Origin: Lantana camara
Lineage: Eukaryota > Streptophyta > Magnoliopsida > Lamiales > Verbenaceae
DNA: 64,000 bases
NCBI GenBank assembly: GCA_037501455.1
Contig: CM074858.1
Span: forward strand, 20,758,501 to 20,822,500
Direction of reading: 5' to 3'
In this document: piece after piece, positions 1-11,480 of the stretch
Layout: each line of letters opens with the position of its first letter
Position numbering within the stretch: the first letter of the stretch is position 1
Program-made: the position numbers and the translations under genes
The notes under the pieces: generated by a model
Databases searched by the model: none
The model's input: only the letters and a program-made list of their open reading frames with translations
What the model was told of the DNA's origin: nothing

Positions 1-2016
1 TGACTAGGTTAAAAAAGAAGGAGGTAAAGTATGAGTGGGATGATGAGTGCGAGAGAAGTTTCCAATCTTTGAAGGAAAGATTAACTTCAACACCAGTTCT
101 TACCCTACCCGAGGGGTCCGAGGGCTATTCAGTTTATACAGATGCTTCAAAGGAAGGCCTCGGATGTGTGTTGATGCAAGATGGCCGAGTGGTGGCCTAT
201 GCTTCTAGGAAGTTGAAGGAACACGAGAAGAACTACCCCACTCATGATCTTGAGCTTGCAGCGGTCGTGTTTACTTTGTCTAAATGGCACCACTACCTCT
301 ACGGGACTACTTTTGAGATATTCACTGATCATATGAGCCTCAAGTATCTCTTTACTTAGAAGGAACTTAACAACAGACAGAGGAGTTGGATGGAATTCTT
401 AGAGGATTATGACTGCATGATTCAGTACCATCCTGGTAAAGCTAATGTAGTGGCCGATGCTTTGAGCAGGAAAACAAGTGTTTCTGGTTTGAGTGCAGAG
501 TCTTCCAGGCAGGGTTCAGTAGTTGTGGTTTCAGTGGCTCGGTTAGCTAACATCAAAGTTCAGCCTGACTTAAAACAAAGGTTGATTGATGCTCAGGCTA
601 CAGATGCACAGATTCAGAGATTGATAGCCCGATCTAGAGTGGATCCAGAGACGAAGTTTGGATTTGATGATTCAGGTTTATTCAGGTTCAAGACAAGAGT
701 GTGTGTCTTGGAAGACCTAAAGAGGTTAATACTTGAAGAAGGACACTATTCAGGGTATTCCATTCATCCTGGTGGTACTAAGATGTATCGAGATTTGAAG
801 GAACTATTTTGGTGGAATGGTATGAAGAGGGATATCGCTAAACTTGTGAAGCGATGTCTTATGTGCCAAGTGATGAAAGCTGAATAGCAAAAATCGGGAG
901 GAACCCTCCAACCACTTCCGGTACCTGAATGGAAATAGGAGCAAGTGACAATGGACTTCGTGTCTGGCTTGCCAAGGTCAAGAGGAGGGTATGATGGAAT
1001 ATGGGTGATAGTTGACCATCTAACCAAGTCAGCTCATTTTCTCCAGGTTAAGATGTCCTACAAAACTCCTAAGCTAGTAGATTTATATTGTAATGAGATT
1101 GTAAGATTACATGAAGCTCTTGCTAGTATTATTTCAGATCGTGACCCTTGGTTTACAGCTAAGTTCTAGCAAGATCTTCAGAAACGGTTGGGTACAAGAC
1201 ATAATTTTAGCAACGCTTTCCATCCTCAGACGGATGGGAAATCATAGAGATTGATTAAGTATTTAGATGACTTGTTAAGAGCGTGTGCTTTGGATTTCAA
1301 GGAGAAGTGGGACAAGCATCTAGCTCTGGTCGAGTTTGCCTATAATAACAGTTACCAAGCTTCAATTGGTATGGCTCCCTATGAGGTATTGTATGGAAGG
1401 AAGTGTAGATCGCCTCTCTTTGGGATATTCAGGATTGGCGATGGACAGAAGAGAATAAGCTCGAGAAAGCAACACCTTGGGTGAAGTTGGATAAAACCAC
1501 TGCCAAAGTTAAACTGATTCAGCAGAGAATGAAGGCAGCTCAAGACCGTCAGAAGAGCTATGCGGATAAGAGGAGAAGGCCCCTTGAGTTTGAAGTAGGA
1601 GATCGAGCCTTCTTGAAAGCATCTCCTAGGAAGGGCTTTTCTCAAATAGGTCGAGGTGGGAAGCTTAATCCAAGATACCTCGGACCTTTTGAAATTCTTT
1701 AGAAGATTGGAGAAGTAGCGCATAGGTTGGACCTACAGCTAAAGTTGGTCGGGATACATAATGTGTTTGACTTTTCTCACCTCAGGAAATATTATCCCCG
1801 AAGAAGTAACCATACTCCGTGTTGAAGAGATACGACTTGAGCCGAATTTGACAATAGTGAGGCCCGATTGAGATTCAAGACTAGAAGATGCTAGTGTTAA
1901 GTAACCGGCAGATTCCCGTGGTCAGAGTGTGGTGGAAAGATCAGAAATCCGAAGAATCCAATTGGGAAACCGAGGAGAAAATGAGACAGTTGTATCCGGA
2001 TTTGTTCTCGGGTTGA
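1..2016 (+). pseudogene. Tekay/Del-type chromovirus pol remnant (RNase H, integrase, chromodomain)
   Basis: This is the 3' half of a Ty3/gypsy pol polyprotein. RNase H comes first, with YTDAS, the DLELAAV glutamate and FTDH (about 138-350). The integrase HHCC zinc finger follows (about 740-870, GHYSGYSIH and RCLMCQ), then the integrase core from about 945 (MDFVSGLP, SDRDP, HPQTDG) and the conserved VEFAYNNSYQ/MAPYEVLYGR block (1330-1400). A GPFEIL and FSHLRKYY linker leads to a chromodomain tail (1909-2016: VVRVWWKD, NWETEEKMR, stop TGA at 2014). The reading frame changes near 1440-1480 and again before 1909. In-frame stops at 357, 885, 936, 1167, 1245 and 1700 are all TAG. The one at 1245 sits where the catalytic Glu of the DDE triad belongs, so the enzyme is dead. 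The order RH-INT-chromodomain and the sequence style point to the Tekay/Del chromoviruses. The 5' part lies outside the window. Confidence 0.93.
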
Positions 2017-2044
2017 GTGGTGAACCAAGGGACCAGGTTCTCCG

Positions 2045-2059
2045 AAGGGGGGTAGGTTA
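2045..2059 (+). other. Polypurine tract of the first chromovirus element
   Basis: A purine run (GAAGGGGGGTAGG) sits immediately before the LTR start TGACACCCCG, about 30 bases after the pol stop. This is the usual position for the plus-strand primer. Confidence 0.75.
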
Positions 2060-2335
2060 TGACACCCCGTTCTACAGTTCGGACAGGTACTTGTGTGATT
2101 TAATTATTATTCGTGATTTAATTTAATTATATTCGAATTATATGAATTTATATGAATTATGTGAATTTATTTGAAATAATTGTGTATGTGAATTATTTGA
2201 ATTTAATTGAATTGTGGCTTGTGGGACCCTAAACCTTTTTAAACCGATTAAACTGGATCAACTGAACCGGAAAAACTTTGAACCGAACTCGTGATCCCTG
2301 AACCGAATCGGTCCAGCCTTAAAGGCTGAACCATT
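2060..2335 (+). repeat. Truncated 5' part of the 3' LTR of the first chromovirus
   Basis: The LTR starts TGACACCCCGTTCT and has the GGACAGGTAC motif that recurs about 25-30 bases into most long LTRs here. An AT-rich stretch follows. It stops abruptly at 2335, where the TGTTAGG-family LTR begins, so only about 276 bases of an LTR of probably 3-4 kb remain. Confidence 0.75.
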
Positions 2336-4201
2336 TGTTAGGAATAATGCCCTTAAAGTCAATTGTATATCCGCTTTAGTACTTTCCTTTCGTAAATCAT
2401 AGACAATCTTTGAATAATAAACGAACTTTGGCAACGCTTCCTTATATGCTTTTGTTTGATTGTATGATTACTTTAACTGCGCATGTATAAGAACTCCTCT
2501 AATCAATATGACTTATGGGGCTCAACCATTTAGGTGAAATGGTTCATGGAACGAGCCCTATATCACATAAGTCATGATTAGAAATCACTCCAAGTCGATG
2601 AGTCCTAAAGACAGTGGGAATGCTGACTTGACTAGTTCGAGGCTTACTCGTGTGATCACGCCCTTAAGAAGGACCATCTTATTTCGTGAGGTGAAAAGTG
2701 TATTGCTGATACATGGGGGTGCTTGCTTATTCTAAGTAAGTACAATGAGGTGTCCCACGTGAGAAGATTTCTAAATGGGAAATGAAGTTTCTATTTCTGG
2801 AAATAGAAACTTCCAGATTAGGAAATATCTCACGAGTCGTTGATGTGATTAACTGATCCTTAGACATGTGGTTCCATTGATACTTTATGAGCTAACTCTG
2901 TAGTCTTAGGTATAAGCTTTAAAGGGTGTCGCCTTAGACAACTGATTCAAAGCTTATGTTGGGGCTGCACAAGTGGCACAAGAAAGTATATGAGAATCGA
3001 TAAAGGAGCTAAGCTTGCATTAGCAAGTTGATCTTTTATTGTGTAAGTCATTCATATGCCATAATGGGGTCCTTAGCCAAGGCAGTGGATCGAGATCAAG
3101 AAATGGGTTTCTTGGATTGAGATCAAATGGATATGAAATGCACTTGACTTTAAGATCAAGATTATTAGGGTTTTAATTATTCCCTTGACCTAGATCTTAA
3201 TTGAGAGATGGAACATAGGAGGATTGTATCTCACATAAATCAATGACTTAAAGGTTCTTTCGAATTGAGACATTCTTATTCAGCTAGGGGTCATGCACCT
3301 GTTGCTAGACTATGGTCGTATGATATGTGAAGTTATTAATTAATTACGAATTAATTAATTAGGGTCACTGCTAATTGAATTAAGAACCTAGAGGGTTACA
3401 CATAACAACCTTGTCATGTGGGTTAAGGCTTAAATCGATTAAACGAGCGGATCGGACCAATAGGAGATTGGTGGGGTCCACACGTCTGGTACACGTGTCA
3501 CGTGTGTGTATGTAATTAAATGATTAATCTTGATTAATTATTTAATGGACTTTAAATTAATTATGAATTAATATTAAAGTTCTAATTTGGAGAAATAAAG
3601 TCTAATAAATAATAAATTGAGAATTAATTAATTATTAGACTTCAAGTTATTTATAATTAAATAAATAAAGTAAAATAAATTATCTAAGAGAGTTAGATAT
3701 TATTCTTGTTTAACAAGTTGGTCAAAAGGAGACTTTTGGTCAAAGTAAGAGTCTTTCTCTCCAAGCTAGAAATCCCTTACCAAAAGGGTTTTGGAATTCT
3801 TGTCCAACAAGATGGTTTGAACCCCTTATGCTATAAATAAGTGGGGTTCGAACCCCTTAAGGGTGATAGAAAAATTCTCCTTCTCCAAATATTATACACT
3901 AAACCGTAGAGCCTAAACACCGAATATAGAACTAGCATCCTCCCTATTCGGATCGTGGTCGAGGTTAGTGGACTAATTCTCTAGAGGGCTACTATCGTGA
4001 AGTCTTGAAAGATTAGAAGGAGCTTTTGGGGACAAGCCGCGTGAAGAGCGTTCTTGGGTGGCTAGAACGTGTCAAGAAAGCTACTATCTAAGTGAGTTTC
4101 TTGATCCCTACGAATTTGAGAATAGGAATTGCAAGATTCGATTCTATCTTATTGAGAAAAATTTTAAATTTCCGTTGCGTTTCTGTTTCGTTTTCCCAAC
4201 A
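2336..4201 (+). repeat. Full-length LTR of the TGTTAGG family (apparently solo)
   Basis: The sequence begins TGTTAGGAATAATGCC and ends TTTTCCCAACA. A TATA box lies at 3832 and the closing 100 bases are U5-like. The same family appears inverted at 37118-39074 with a clear 5-bp target duplication, and as an end fragment at 42658-42768. Here the flanks (CCATT on the left, CTCAC on the right) do not match, and no PBS or coding region follows. It is therefore either a solo LTR whose flank was rearranged or one end of a larger deleted element. With no internal domain I cannot assign a Copia or Gypsy lineage. Confidence 0.82.
3832..3840 (+). promoter_or_regulatory. TATA box of the TGTTAGG-family LTR
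   Basis: TATAAATAA lies about 370 bases before the LTR end, in the usual U3/R position. The inverted copy has a TATATATA motif at the equivalent place (about 37504-37511), which supports the orientation call. Confidence 0.6.
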
Positions 4202-4319
4202 CTCACCAACCAGTATAAACCCCACTGGCATATTCGAATATATAAGCTAACCATCATTAATCGATATGCAGTTTATAACCTACCTGTCCAGCCTCGTGGA
4301 TACAACGAACCACAACGCA

Positions 4320-4790
4320 GACGCGGATAAAAGGATTCAGGGCCTGCAAAACCTGAATTCGCAAAAAAACCCAAGAGCTGTGTGACATCAAACTGGCATA
4401 TCAAGACTTGGAGAAAAAGCATCAAGGGGCTTAGAACTCGGTATCCAAATCTACCGAACAGGTGCAGCAAGCCAAGCAGGAACGAGATCAAGCGAAGAAA
4501 GAGCTAACCGAGGTCCAAGCCCAAGTGGACGAACAGATCGCCTATTTCGCGAACAAGAGAAACAAACCTACCAACGAAAGCTAACCCGGTTCGCTGCGGA
4601 CAACATCAGCTACTTCCATCATGGCTTCCTAGAGTGTCTCGCCCAAGGGCAAACCGCGCTATCCAGCAGACAGGCCCTCACGTTGGAATACCTAGGGCAA
4701 ATACTCAACCGCCACGGGAAGGTAGAGGACATCCCAATACCCGTAGCGATGCCACCGGATAGTCCCCCTTAGTCCGGCGGAATGAAGCTT
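4320..4790 (+). pseudogene. Antisense coiled-coil ORF remnant of a Tat-lineage element
   Basis: The plus strand reads as a protein rich in Glu, Lys and Gln. After DLEKKH and a stop at about 4429 comes a coiled-coil stretch (EQVQQAKQERDQAKKELTEV). A frameshift near 4550 leads to a second segment (RKLTRFAADNISYFHHGF, then ALTLEYLGQILNRHGK) ending in a Pro-rich tail with a stop near 4771. It lies beyond the 3' end of a Tat-lineage pol that runs on the opposite strand (5782-8048). Tat-lineage elements are known to carry additional ORFs, some antisense between pol and the 3' LTR. The heptad-rich character and position fit this. Homology is inferred from position and composition only. Confidence 0.5.
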
Positions 4791-5313
4791 TGACAGCCAA
4801 GTAGCCACCCCGGATGGCCCAACTAAACACCCTGAAGAAGCAGCATTGGATACCCCCATCAACTCTTAATCTCCATCATGTTTAAGTGTTTTTTATCTTT
4901 TTTCTTGTCAGTTTTCGTTTGTATGTTTAAAACAATCAAAACTTACTCTAGCTGTCTTAAGTATTTGAATTATGAAGTTTGAGACTGCGTGTGAAAACAA
5001 TCCCCTATCCCCATGCACAGTCTGCGTAGTTGTATTAACCGTGTTGTGACTCCCGCACCGTGGTTGTATGCTATTACATGTAATAAAACACCAACACCCA
5101 ATCCGTGGTAAAAACCTATTCACTATTTCGCATAAAAAGATGCAAGTAGTTATGTTCAGAGAAAAAGGAAAGGTAGTATAATAATTCAGCTAGTCGTTCG
5201 CTCAAAAAAATAAAAAATATCTGAACAACTTGTTTAAAAGAAGTAAGAAGTGTAAAGAACGTACCTTCGCTGAAAAAGTATAGAAGTATCAGTACAAGTG
5301 GAATATAAAACGG
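4791..5313. other. Tat-element 3' non-coding sequence, nothing specific recognised
   Basis: This lies between the antisense ORF remnant and the 34-bp tandem repeats. It has no convincing coding frame; short open frames at 4908-5123 and 5116-5406 on the minus strand are low-complexity and carry no recognisable motif. Confidence 0.5.
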
Positions 5314-5610
5314 CAAGTATAGTTTTGCTATCAAAAAAGTACGTGTTGCACGGAAAAAGTATAAAAATATCAGTACTGTATGCTCGAAAAAAGTATAAAA
5401 CTTCAAGTATTTTTTGCTCGGAAAAACTATAAAAATAACAGTACTTTTTGCTCGGAAAAAGTATAAAAATATCAGTACTTTTTGCTCGAAAAAAGTATAA
5501 AAATATCAGTACACTGTGCTCGGCAAAAGTATAAAAATATCAATATTACGAACTAAGTATAAAAATCTAAAGCACTTGTTGTTCAAAAATCAGTATAAAA
5601 ATATCAACCG
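5314..5610 (-). repeat. 34-bp tandem repeats in the 3' region of the Tat element
   Basis: A unit of the form GCTCGGAAAAAGTATAAAAA plus about 14 bases recurs. The GCTCG or GCACG landmarks lie at 5348, 5382, 5416, 5450, 5484 and 5518, exactly 34 bases apart. Degenerate units lie on both sides up to about 5600. It falls between pol and the antisense ORF, where Tat/Ogre relatives often carry tandem arrays. Confidence 0.85.
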
Positions 5611-5781
5611 CCTCAAGTGTTCAAACAGATATAAAGTTGCAATGGAGATGTCTATAGATTGATAAATTGAAGAACAAAGACTGAAAAATAAAATCTTTGT
5701 TACCTCATTAAAAACCTTTCTCGGGGGAAAAATCCGTAGGAAAAAAAGCCCCTAAAAAGGAAAAGAGTGCATCCTACCCTA
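5611..5781 (-). other. Conserved 3' flank of Tat-lineage pol
   Basis: On the minus strand, directly after the pol stop, the sequence reads through a CCCCCGAGAAAGGTTTTTAA motif (about 5705-5726). Similar motifs are common just downstream of Tat-lineage pol genes in plants, so it helps assign the element. No other feature is seen. Confidence 0.45.
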
Positions 5782-8048
5782 CTAAGCATAAATTTTCTTC
5801 AAATGTTGAGCGTTCCACGCCCATGGCAGTTCATTCCTCTATCCATTGTCGTCTTCTTCGGCTATTTTGTATGGTCCCCTAAGCAAAACTTTTGTCACCA
5901 CAAATGGTCCATCCCATGCTTTGTCCAATTTACCCACTCCGCAGGAGGCCTCTGCTCACTTAAACACCAGATCCCCTGGTTGGAACTTACGCGGTTTCAC
6001 AGTATTATCAAAAGTTACCCTTACATATGCCTTGTAATGTGCTTCTCTTATGTTTGCCATTTCCCTGTGTTCGTCCAGCAAGTCTAAATTGTCCCTTAGT
6101 AATTGCTCTTTATCGGCCTCATTGAAGGTTACAATTCGGTGTGATTGGCCAATTATATCCACAGGGATAACAGCTTCTGTTTCATCCACCATACTAAAAG
6201 GTGACTCTCCGGTAGCTCGTCTGGGGGATGTTCGGTATGCCCATAAAACGCTGAGTAATTCTTCTCAGCAACGTCCTCATGCCTTCTAAGCCGTGTTTTG
6301 ATGCCATTGAGAATGGTCCTGTTCGTAACTTCAACTTGCCCATTTGTCTGGGGATGGGCGCCAGATGCCACCTGCTGTCTGATTGCTCGTTCCTAGCACC
6401 ATTGCTTGATCCTCGTTCCTATAAACTGAGTGCCATTATCAGATATTAGGATTCTTGGAATACCAAAATGACAACAAATATTTTTCCACAAAAATTTAAT
6501 AACATTTTGTTCTGTGATTTTCGCCAAGGTTTCTGCCTCCACCCATTTTGTAAAATAATCAATAGCAACAATTATGAACCGTCGTTGTGAACTTGTTCGC
6601 GGCATTGGTCCTAACAAATCCACCCCCTATTTGGCGAACGAACAAGGCAAACTCATCGTTCGCTGATATTCAGGTGGTTGCCGCCTGGTCAGTCCATGCA
6701 GATGGCATGCTTTACATTCTCGGCTTTGTTTTAATGTATCTGTACGTATGGTGGGCCAACAAAATCCCGCTCCCAATGCCTTGTTCGCCATTAACCTTCC
6801 TCCATCGTGGCTGCTACAAGTCCCTTCATGTATTTCTCTGAGTATTTCTTGTCCCTCCAATGTTGTAACACACTTCATCCTATCCTTTAAATATGCAAAG
6901 CCTTTTCCGCCTCGCCATCCCATTGGAAACGTTTTTTCTTTAGTACTTTAAAGAATGGTTTCCTTCGCTCTGTAACTTTAGGCAAGAACCTCCCTATCAC
7001 CGCCAGCCACCCTGCCAACGCTTGTACTTCCTTAACTATTCGTGGCGATCTCATCTCCCGCATGGCTCTGACTTTCTTCGTATTGACTTCTATTCCTCGT
7101 TTTGTTACGAGGAATCCTAAGAACTTCCCCCTTTTACCCCAAATGCACACCTGGATTAGTTTAAGTTTGTATCTTCTTAATGCCGCGAAGGTCTCCTACA
7201 AATCCTTGACATGCTCACTGGCTAGTTTGCTCTTTGTGAGTATGTCATCCACATATATCACCCTGTTTCTTCCTATCTATTCGCAGAATACCTTGTTGAT
7301 CATCCTTTGATAAGTTGCTCGTGCATTCTTCATTCTTTAGTCTTAATGGCATAACAATGTAATAAAATGTACCAAATTAAGTTATAAAGCTCACTTTTTA
7401 TGGTCTTTACTGGCCAACGGTATTTGATGATATTTCTGTGCTGCATCCATCATGCTTAAAACCTCATAGCCAACTGTTGCATAGACTAACTAATCGATCC
7501 GTGGAAGTGGGTAGTGATCTTTCGAGCACGTCTTGTTCAAATCCCTGAAATCTATGCAGGCTCGCCACTTTCCTCCTGGTTTTGGCATGAGGACGGTATT
7601 TGAAATCCATTCTGGGTATTGTATTTCTTTTATATGCCCAGTAGACAATAGTTTCTCCACTTCCTTCCAGATAATTTCATCTTTTATGGGCCCGAACTCT
7701 CTTTTCTTCTGGATTACCTGCTTGCTTCCTTTAAACACATTCAGGAGGTGTTCAGCCACTTCTGGTCGCACCCCCACCAAATCTTGTGCTGAGAACGTGA
7801 ACACGTCCCTGTTCGTTCTCAATACCTCGATTACCTGCTTCCTAAACTGCTCGGGAAGCCATGCTCCTATCTATGTCGCAGCTTCTGGTCGTCCTGGAAA
7901 CAACTCTATTCTCATCTATTCCCCTTCTGGCTTCACCTACACTTCCTCTTCATTCATTTTCCTTTTAGCTCCATCTCTTACCACTTCGTAGTGGCCTTTC
8001 TCTTCTCGTTTTTGCTTCTGGCGAATTGCCTCCACATAGCATCTTCTA
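5782..8048 (-). pseudogene. Tat-lineage Ty3/gypsy pol remnant (RT and integrase, RNase H deleted)
   Basis: Read from 8048 downward, a pre-RT segment (IELFPGRPEAAT, WLPEQFRKQVIEVLRTN) leads into RT (DVFTFSAQD, IQYPEWISNTVLMPKPGG, FRDLNKTCSKDHYPLPRID). The catalytic YVDD is intact at 7244-7255. RT connection sequence (KFLGFLVTKRGIEV) runs to about 6890. There it meets the integrase zinc-finger region (ILREIHEGTCSSHDGG, CKACHLHG) directly, so RNase H is missing. The integrase core follows with DLLGPMP, SDNGTQF and HPQTNGQVEVTNR, so all three acidic residues are present. The C-terminus (KPRKFQPGDLVFK, WDGPFVV, WNAQHLKKIY) ends at a TAG at 5782. Several frames and at least eight in-frame TAG codons show that it is dead. 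It is truncated upstream by the LTR at 8049. Confidence 0.92.
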
Positions 8049-9973
8049 TGTAGCACCCGCAACGATAGGTGTCACATCCCCTGCACTATAAGTCTAGTCC
8101 ACATATGAAATGGACAATCCAAGCATGAACCGGACTCATAGCGAACGGGTGACAAAAATAAAAGATCACCTAGCTGGGCGGAATCTAACCCTGTACAAAT
8201 GAATCAAGAATACCTAAAATGTAGTGTGGAAGCAATAATATTAAACATGAGTTGCAACAATGGCTACAAGTCCAAATCATATCATAAACATAATTAAAAT
8301 TCAACATACATCCTATCTACGGGTTCAACTAAGCATGAAACCTGTCCCGAATTCATTCCAACAATAATTCATAATTGGCGCATAGGCCCGAATACATAAA
8401 GTAATACAACTTAAATCATAACTATGTGAAATGAGACTCAAGTGTACAAGTGAGTCGAAATAAACACTAAGACTCGACTCCCGCCTAGCGAAACCTGCAA
8501 GAAACTGGAGGAGTGGAAAGAGAGGTCAGTCTCTAGAAGACTGAGTGAGCAGGAGCTATACATATATATAAAACATGCAAATGCAAGTCATAAATCCCGA
8601 GCAAAGGTTTTATTTGGAGTTATTTCCCGCGAAGGGCAAGAAGATAGCTAAGCATTCCCGGACTTTGCGACTAATTTATATTAAATCCATTAAGTTCATA
8701 ATCCATAATAATCATTGTGGCCCAGTAAGTGAGCGTACATAATCTCCAACCAAACTCTGACCGTGTACAATAAACGTGACTTAATACTTTTGAATACGTG
8801 ATCATGCAATACATAATAATACATACAAGCCATATAATAAGAGACATGATCGTTTGGGCAATCTGTTTCTCGACCTTCCCGCACGGTGAAAAATAATAAT
8901 AAACAGAATCATAATCATGAAAATAGTTCCGACCTTCTCCCTCCATAATGGTCAGGCCTGCAGACCCGAACCATTCCATAATAATATCGAGACGGGGGCT
9001 CATGACTCCTACCCGCTCCTTTGATGGGTTAACCACCGGCTCAAGAATATCTCGTCTCTCATGCCTCCTAGTCGCGCGAGGATATCTCAAAGTGTACTAT
9101 ATGCAATAGTTTATCCAACGGCCCGATGTCGTTCTTATCTCCATTCACATATTTCCCCGAGCCCAATAACATGTGCATAATAATACATGATCTCGCCAAA
9201 ACATTTTCAAGTCATGATCATAATAATAATACATTTCAAATCCTTGAGAAATAATTTACTCGATAAGAATTATTCGATGACTCCACTTTGAAAACAATAT
9301 GTATTTATAGTACATTTTTAGCCAAAAACTTGTCACATGAGGTCGTAGGGTTCGATACATAACTAGAATGAAAACACCCTCACCTGGAGTACCACGAGAC
9401 AGGAAACATGAGTTATACGGGTGCCTATTCGATCCAGAAGTCTCCGCCCTGGAAACGAACTGTAAAAGAGAAGGAACAATGTGTACTCATGAGAAATGAC
9501 TCGATATGAAATCAAATAGGATGCACGGCATTGATATGAGGTGTCGTGGAATGATATACAATGATATAGCATTTGTGCGAAAATTATAAGATGATATGCT
9601 ATGCTATGATAGTGTTCATGTGCACAATTAATGTTCCACGTATCAAATAGGTATATAATTCAAGTGCACGTGTGATATATGGTTGTGCAACCAAATATTA
9701 GAACATAACTAAATCACTTAACACATAAGATGAGCAAATTGGTATCAATTAAATCATGTAGGCACACAAGACAATAAACAAACTCAAATTATAATTTACA
9801 CATAGCATTTAATTGAAGCTCACGCAAATACTTCTCAAGGAATAAGAATTCAATCATTATCAAATAATTATGCATTCATAAAAAACGAATCAGTCACGTA
9901 GGGGGTCGGGAAAACAAATAGGGAAGCATGGAAAAGGAGTTTAGAGTAAGGTTGAACAAAAGTTGAAAGTTCC
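8049..9973 (-). repeat. Inverted chromovirus-type LTR, 3' half (U5 side)
   Basis: On the minus strand this LTR ends GGTGCTACA at 8049. It carries the closing module shared by the long LTRs here: CGCCTAGC, CCGTTCGC, a GGGGATGTG box and a CAGTCT hairpin at 8526-8544. A mini-exon lies at 9384-9459. It is split at 9973 by the Athila-like element and resumes at 16136. The two parts are held together by the GTTCC duplication. Its left end lies in the Tat pol remnant; the matching right junction is lost because 16830 begins another LTR. Confidence 0.8.
9384..9459 (-). other. Putative LTR mini-exon (76 nt) in the 8049 LTR
   Basis: On the minus strand a pyrimidine-rich acceptor (CTCTTTTACAG) precedes 76 nt that begin TTCGTTTCCAGGGCGGAGA. 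A donor GTGAGGGTG follows. The inner CC-AGGGC-GG stem resembles that of other mini-exons in this window. Splicing is inferred from the signals only. Confidence 0.5.
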
Positions 9974-11462
9974 TGATGGGTGCCGAATCCACCAAATAAT
10001 AAACCTAAACTACCAAACACAATAAATTGTGTATAGTGGTAAAGGGTCGATCCCACAGAGATTGGTTGGTCTCGTAAATCTCCTAATAGCCAAGCAAACA
10101 AACAACAAAAGTAAAGAAAGGGGGGAGGTTAACGTAATTAAAACAAACTAACTTAAAGCACAAAATCAGATTGCTACGAACAACTATGGCTGAAAATAAA
10201 GAGAGTTGTGAAGGTTGATTAAGAAGAGAAATATCCTAGCTAAGTTGTTACTTCATTCCAGACCTGTATCTAATCCTTGATGCAAAAATCGAATCTAATC
10301 AAATGATAGATTAACTTACAATAGACAAGAAGCTCATCTATATCATCCTTTCTTATTTTTAACTTAATCAAGAGAAGCTCTTCAATTAAATTCTTACCAC
10401 ATAGCAGTCCCGCGAACAAGTATCTAGGATTTAACTATATGATAGCATTGAGCACCAAAAGGACATTAATCATGATCCAAAATCTCAAGAAGCTTGGATT
10501 TATAAAATCATATTACGCATGCCTCACCATATTGTTGAGTAAACATGGTGGTAAACTCTCAATGATGTGTGGTTCTTACATACCTTTACAAGACTATTAC
10601 GTATCAAGTATCAGTATAACCTTATCAAGTTATTATCTAGGCATCGATTGATCAGAAAGATGATTCGAAAACAACTTATTCAAATACGTTCAAAGCATGC
10701 ATAAATACCATGAACTAGATTCGCATTCATTCATTTAGATCTCATAGATATTGGCAAGGAATAAAGATACAACCTAGCTAAGATAAATATGTTCAGCCAC
10801 GGATCATATTTACAGAATATATAGAGCTAACAAACCGTAAAGAACTGAATTTAAACCAACTAAGTTAAGCTACAAAAGATATACTAAAGTATTCTATGAT
10901 CTAAGCATGAAATTCAACTAAAAAGAGGAAAGGAAAAGGGATTTCTTGCTCTTGGCCGAAACAGGGGATCAGCCCCTGTTCTTGCTCTGCTCCAGCAGTA
11001 GCAGCTGCTGCGTTCCTTCCTCTCCAGCCCCCAAAGCTGAATTCTCCTTCTTCCTTCTCCTCCTCTCTACTTAAGATAATGATCCCCGGGGAACAAATTA
11101 ACTTTTACAAGTCCCAAAAAACATGATTAGGACTCTTGAAACTTCCAAAAATGCAGGATCAACTCTTGCATGTCAGCCATGTTAGCAAGCTGTTGCATGT
11201 GTGCCACCTGTCCCAACAAGAGGATTCAGCCGCACTTGTTGACCGTGGTCTGCTGTACGCGCATTAGCCTTAGGGATGATCATGCATTGGGGTCATGGCT
11301 CAGGCATTTTCAACACTTAACATCTTTTTCTTCATAATTCTGCCAAATCCGGGTTTGAGCAACTTGTTTCTGCAAAAGCCAAATAAAAGCAAATTAAGTA
11401 GAAATCTAATCCAATTCAGGGGGAAAAGAAAGAGTTTTTCATGTATTTTATGCACACTATCA
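9974..11462 (-). repeat. 3' LTR of the Athila-like element
   Basis: It is 1,489 bp and matches 14642-16130 at a fixed offset of 4,668. It includes a GC-rich patch around 10965-11030 and a CCCCGGGG palindrome near 11083-11090. The short open frames inside it appear in both LTRs and have no recognisable product. Confidence 0.92.
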
Positions 11463-11480
11463 AATCCCCCCACACTTAGA
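11463..11480 (-). other. Polypurine tract of the Athila-like element
   Basis: On the minus strand the bases just before the 3' LTR read TCTAAGTGTGGGGGGATT, a G-rich purine tract abutting TGATAGTG. Confidence 0.8.

Noticed and set aside
2336..4201. Solo LTR with a target duplication
   Set aside because: The flanking 5-mers CCATT and CTCAC differ, so I call the LTR but not a clean insertion.
5116..5406. Phe-rich minus-strand protein
   Set aside because: It arises from the A/T-rich 34-bp repeats; there is no stable domain and the frame breaks outside the array.
10439..10651. 70-codon frame repeated at 15107-15319
   Set aside because: Identical copies occur only because both lie in the two LTRs of the Athila-like element; there is no domain and no coding signal.
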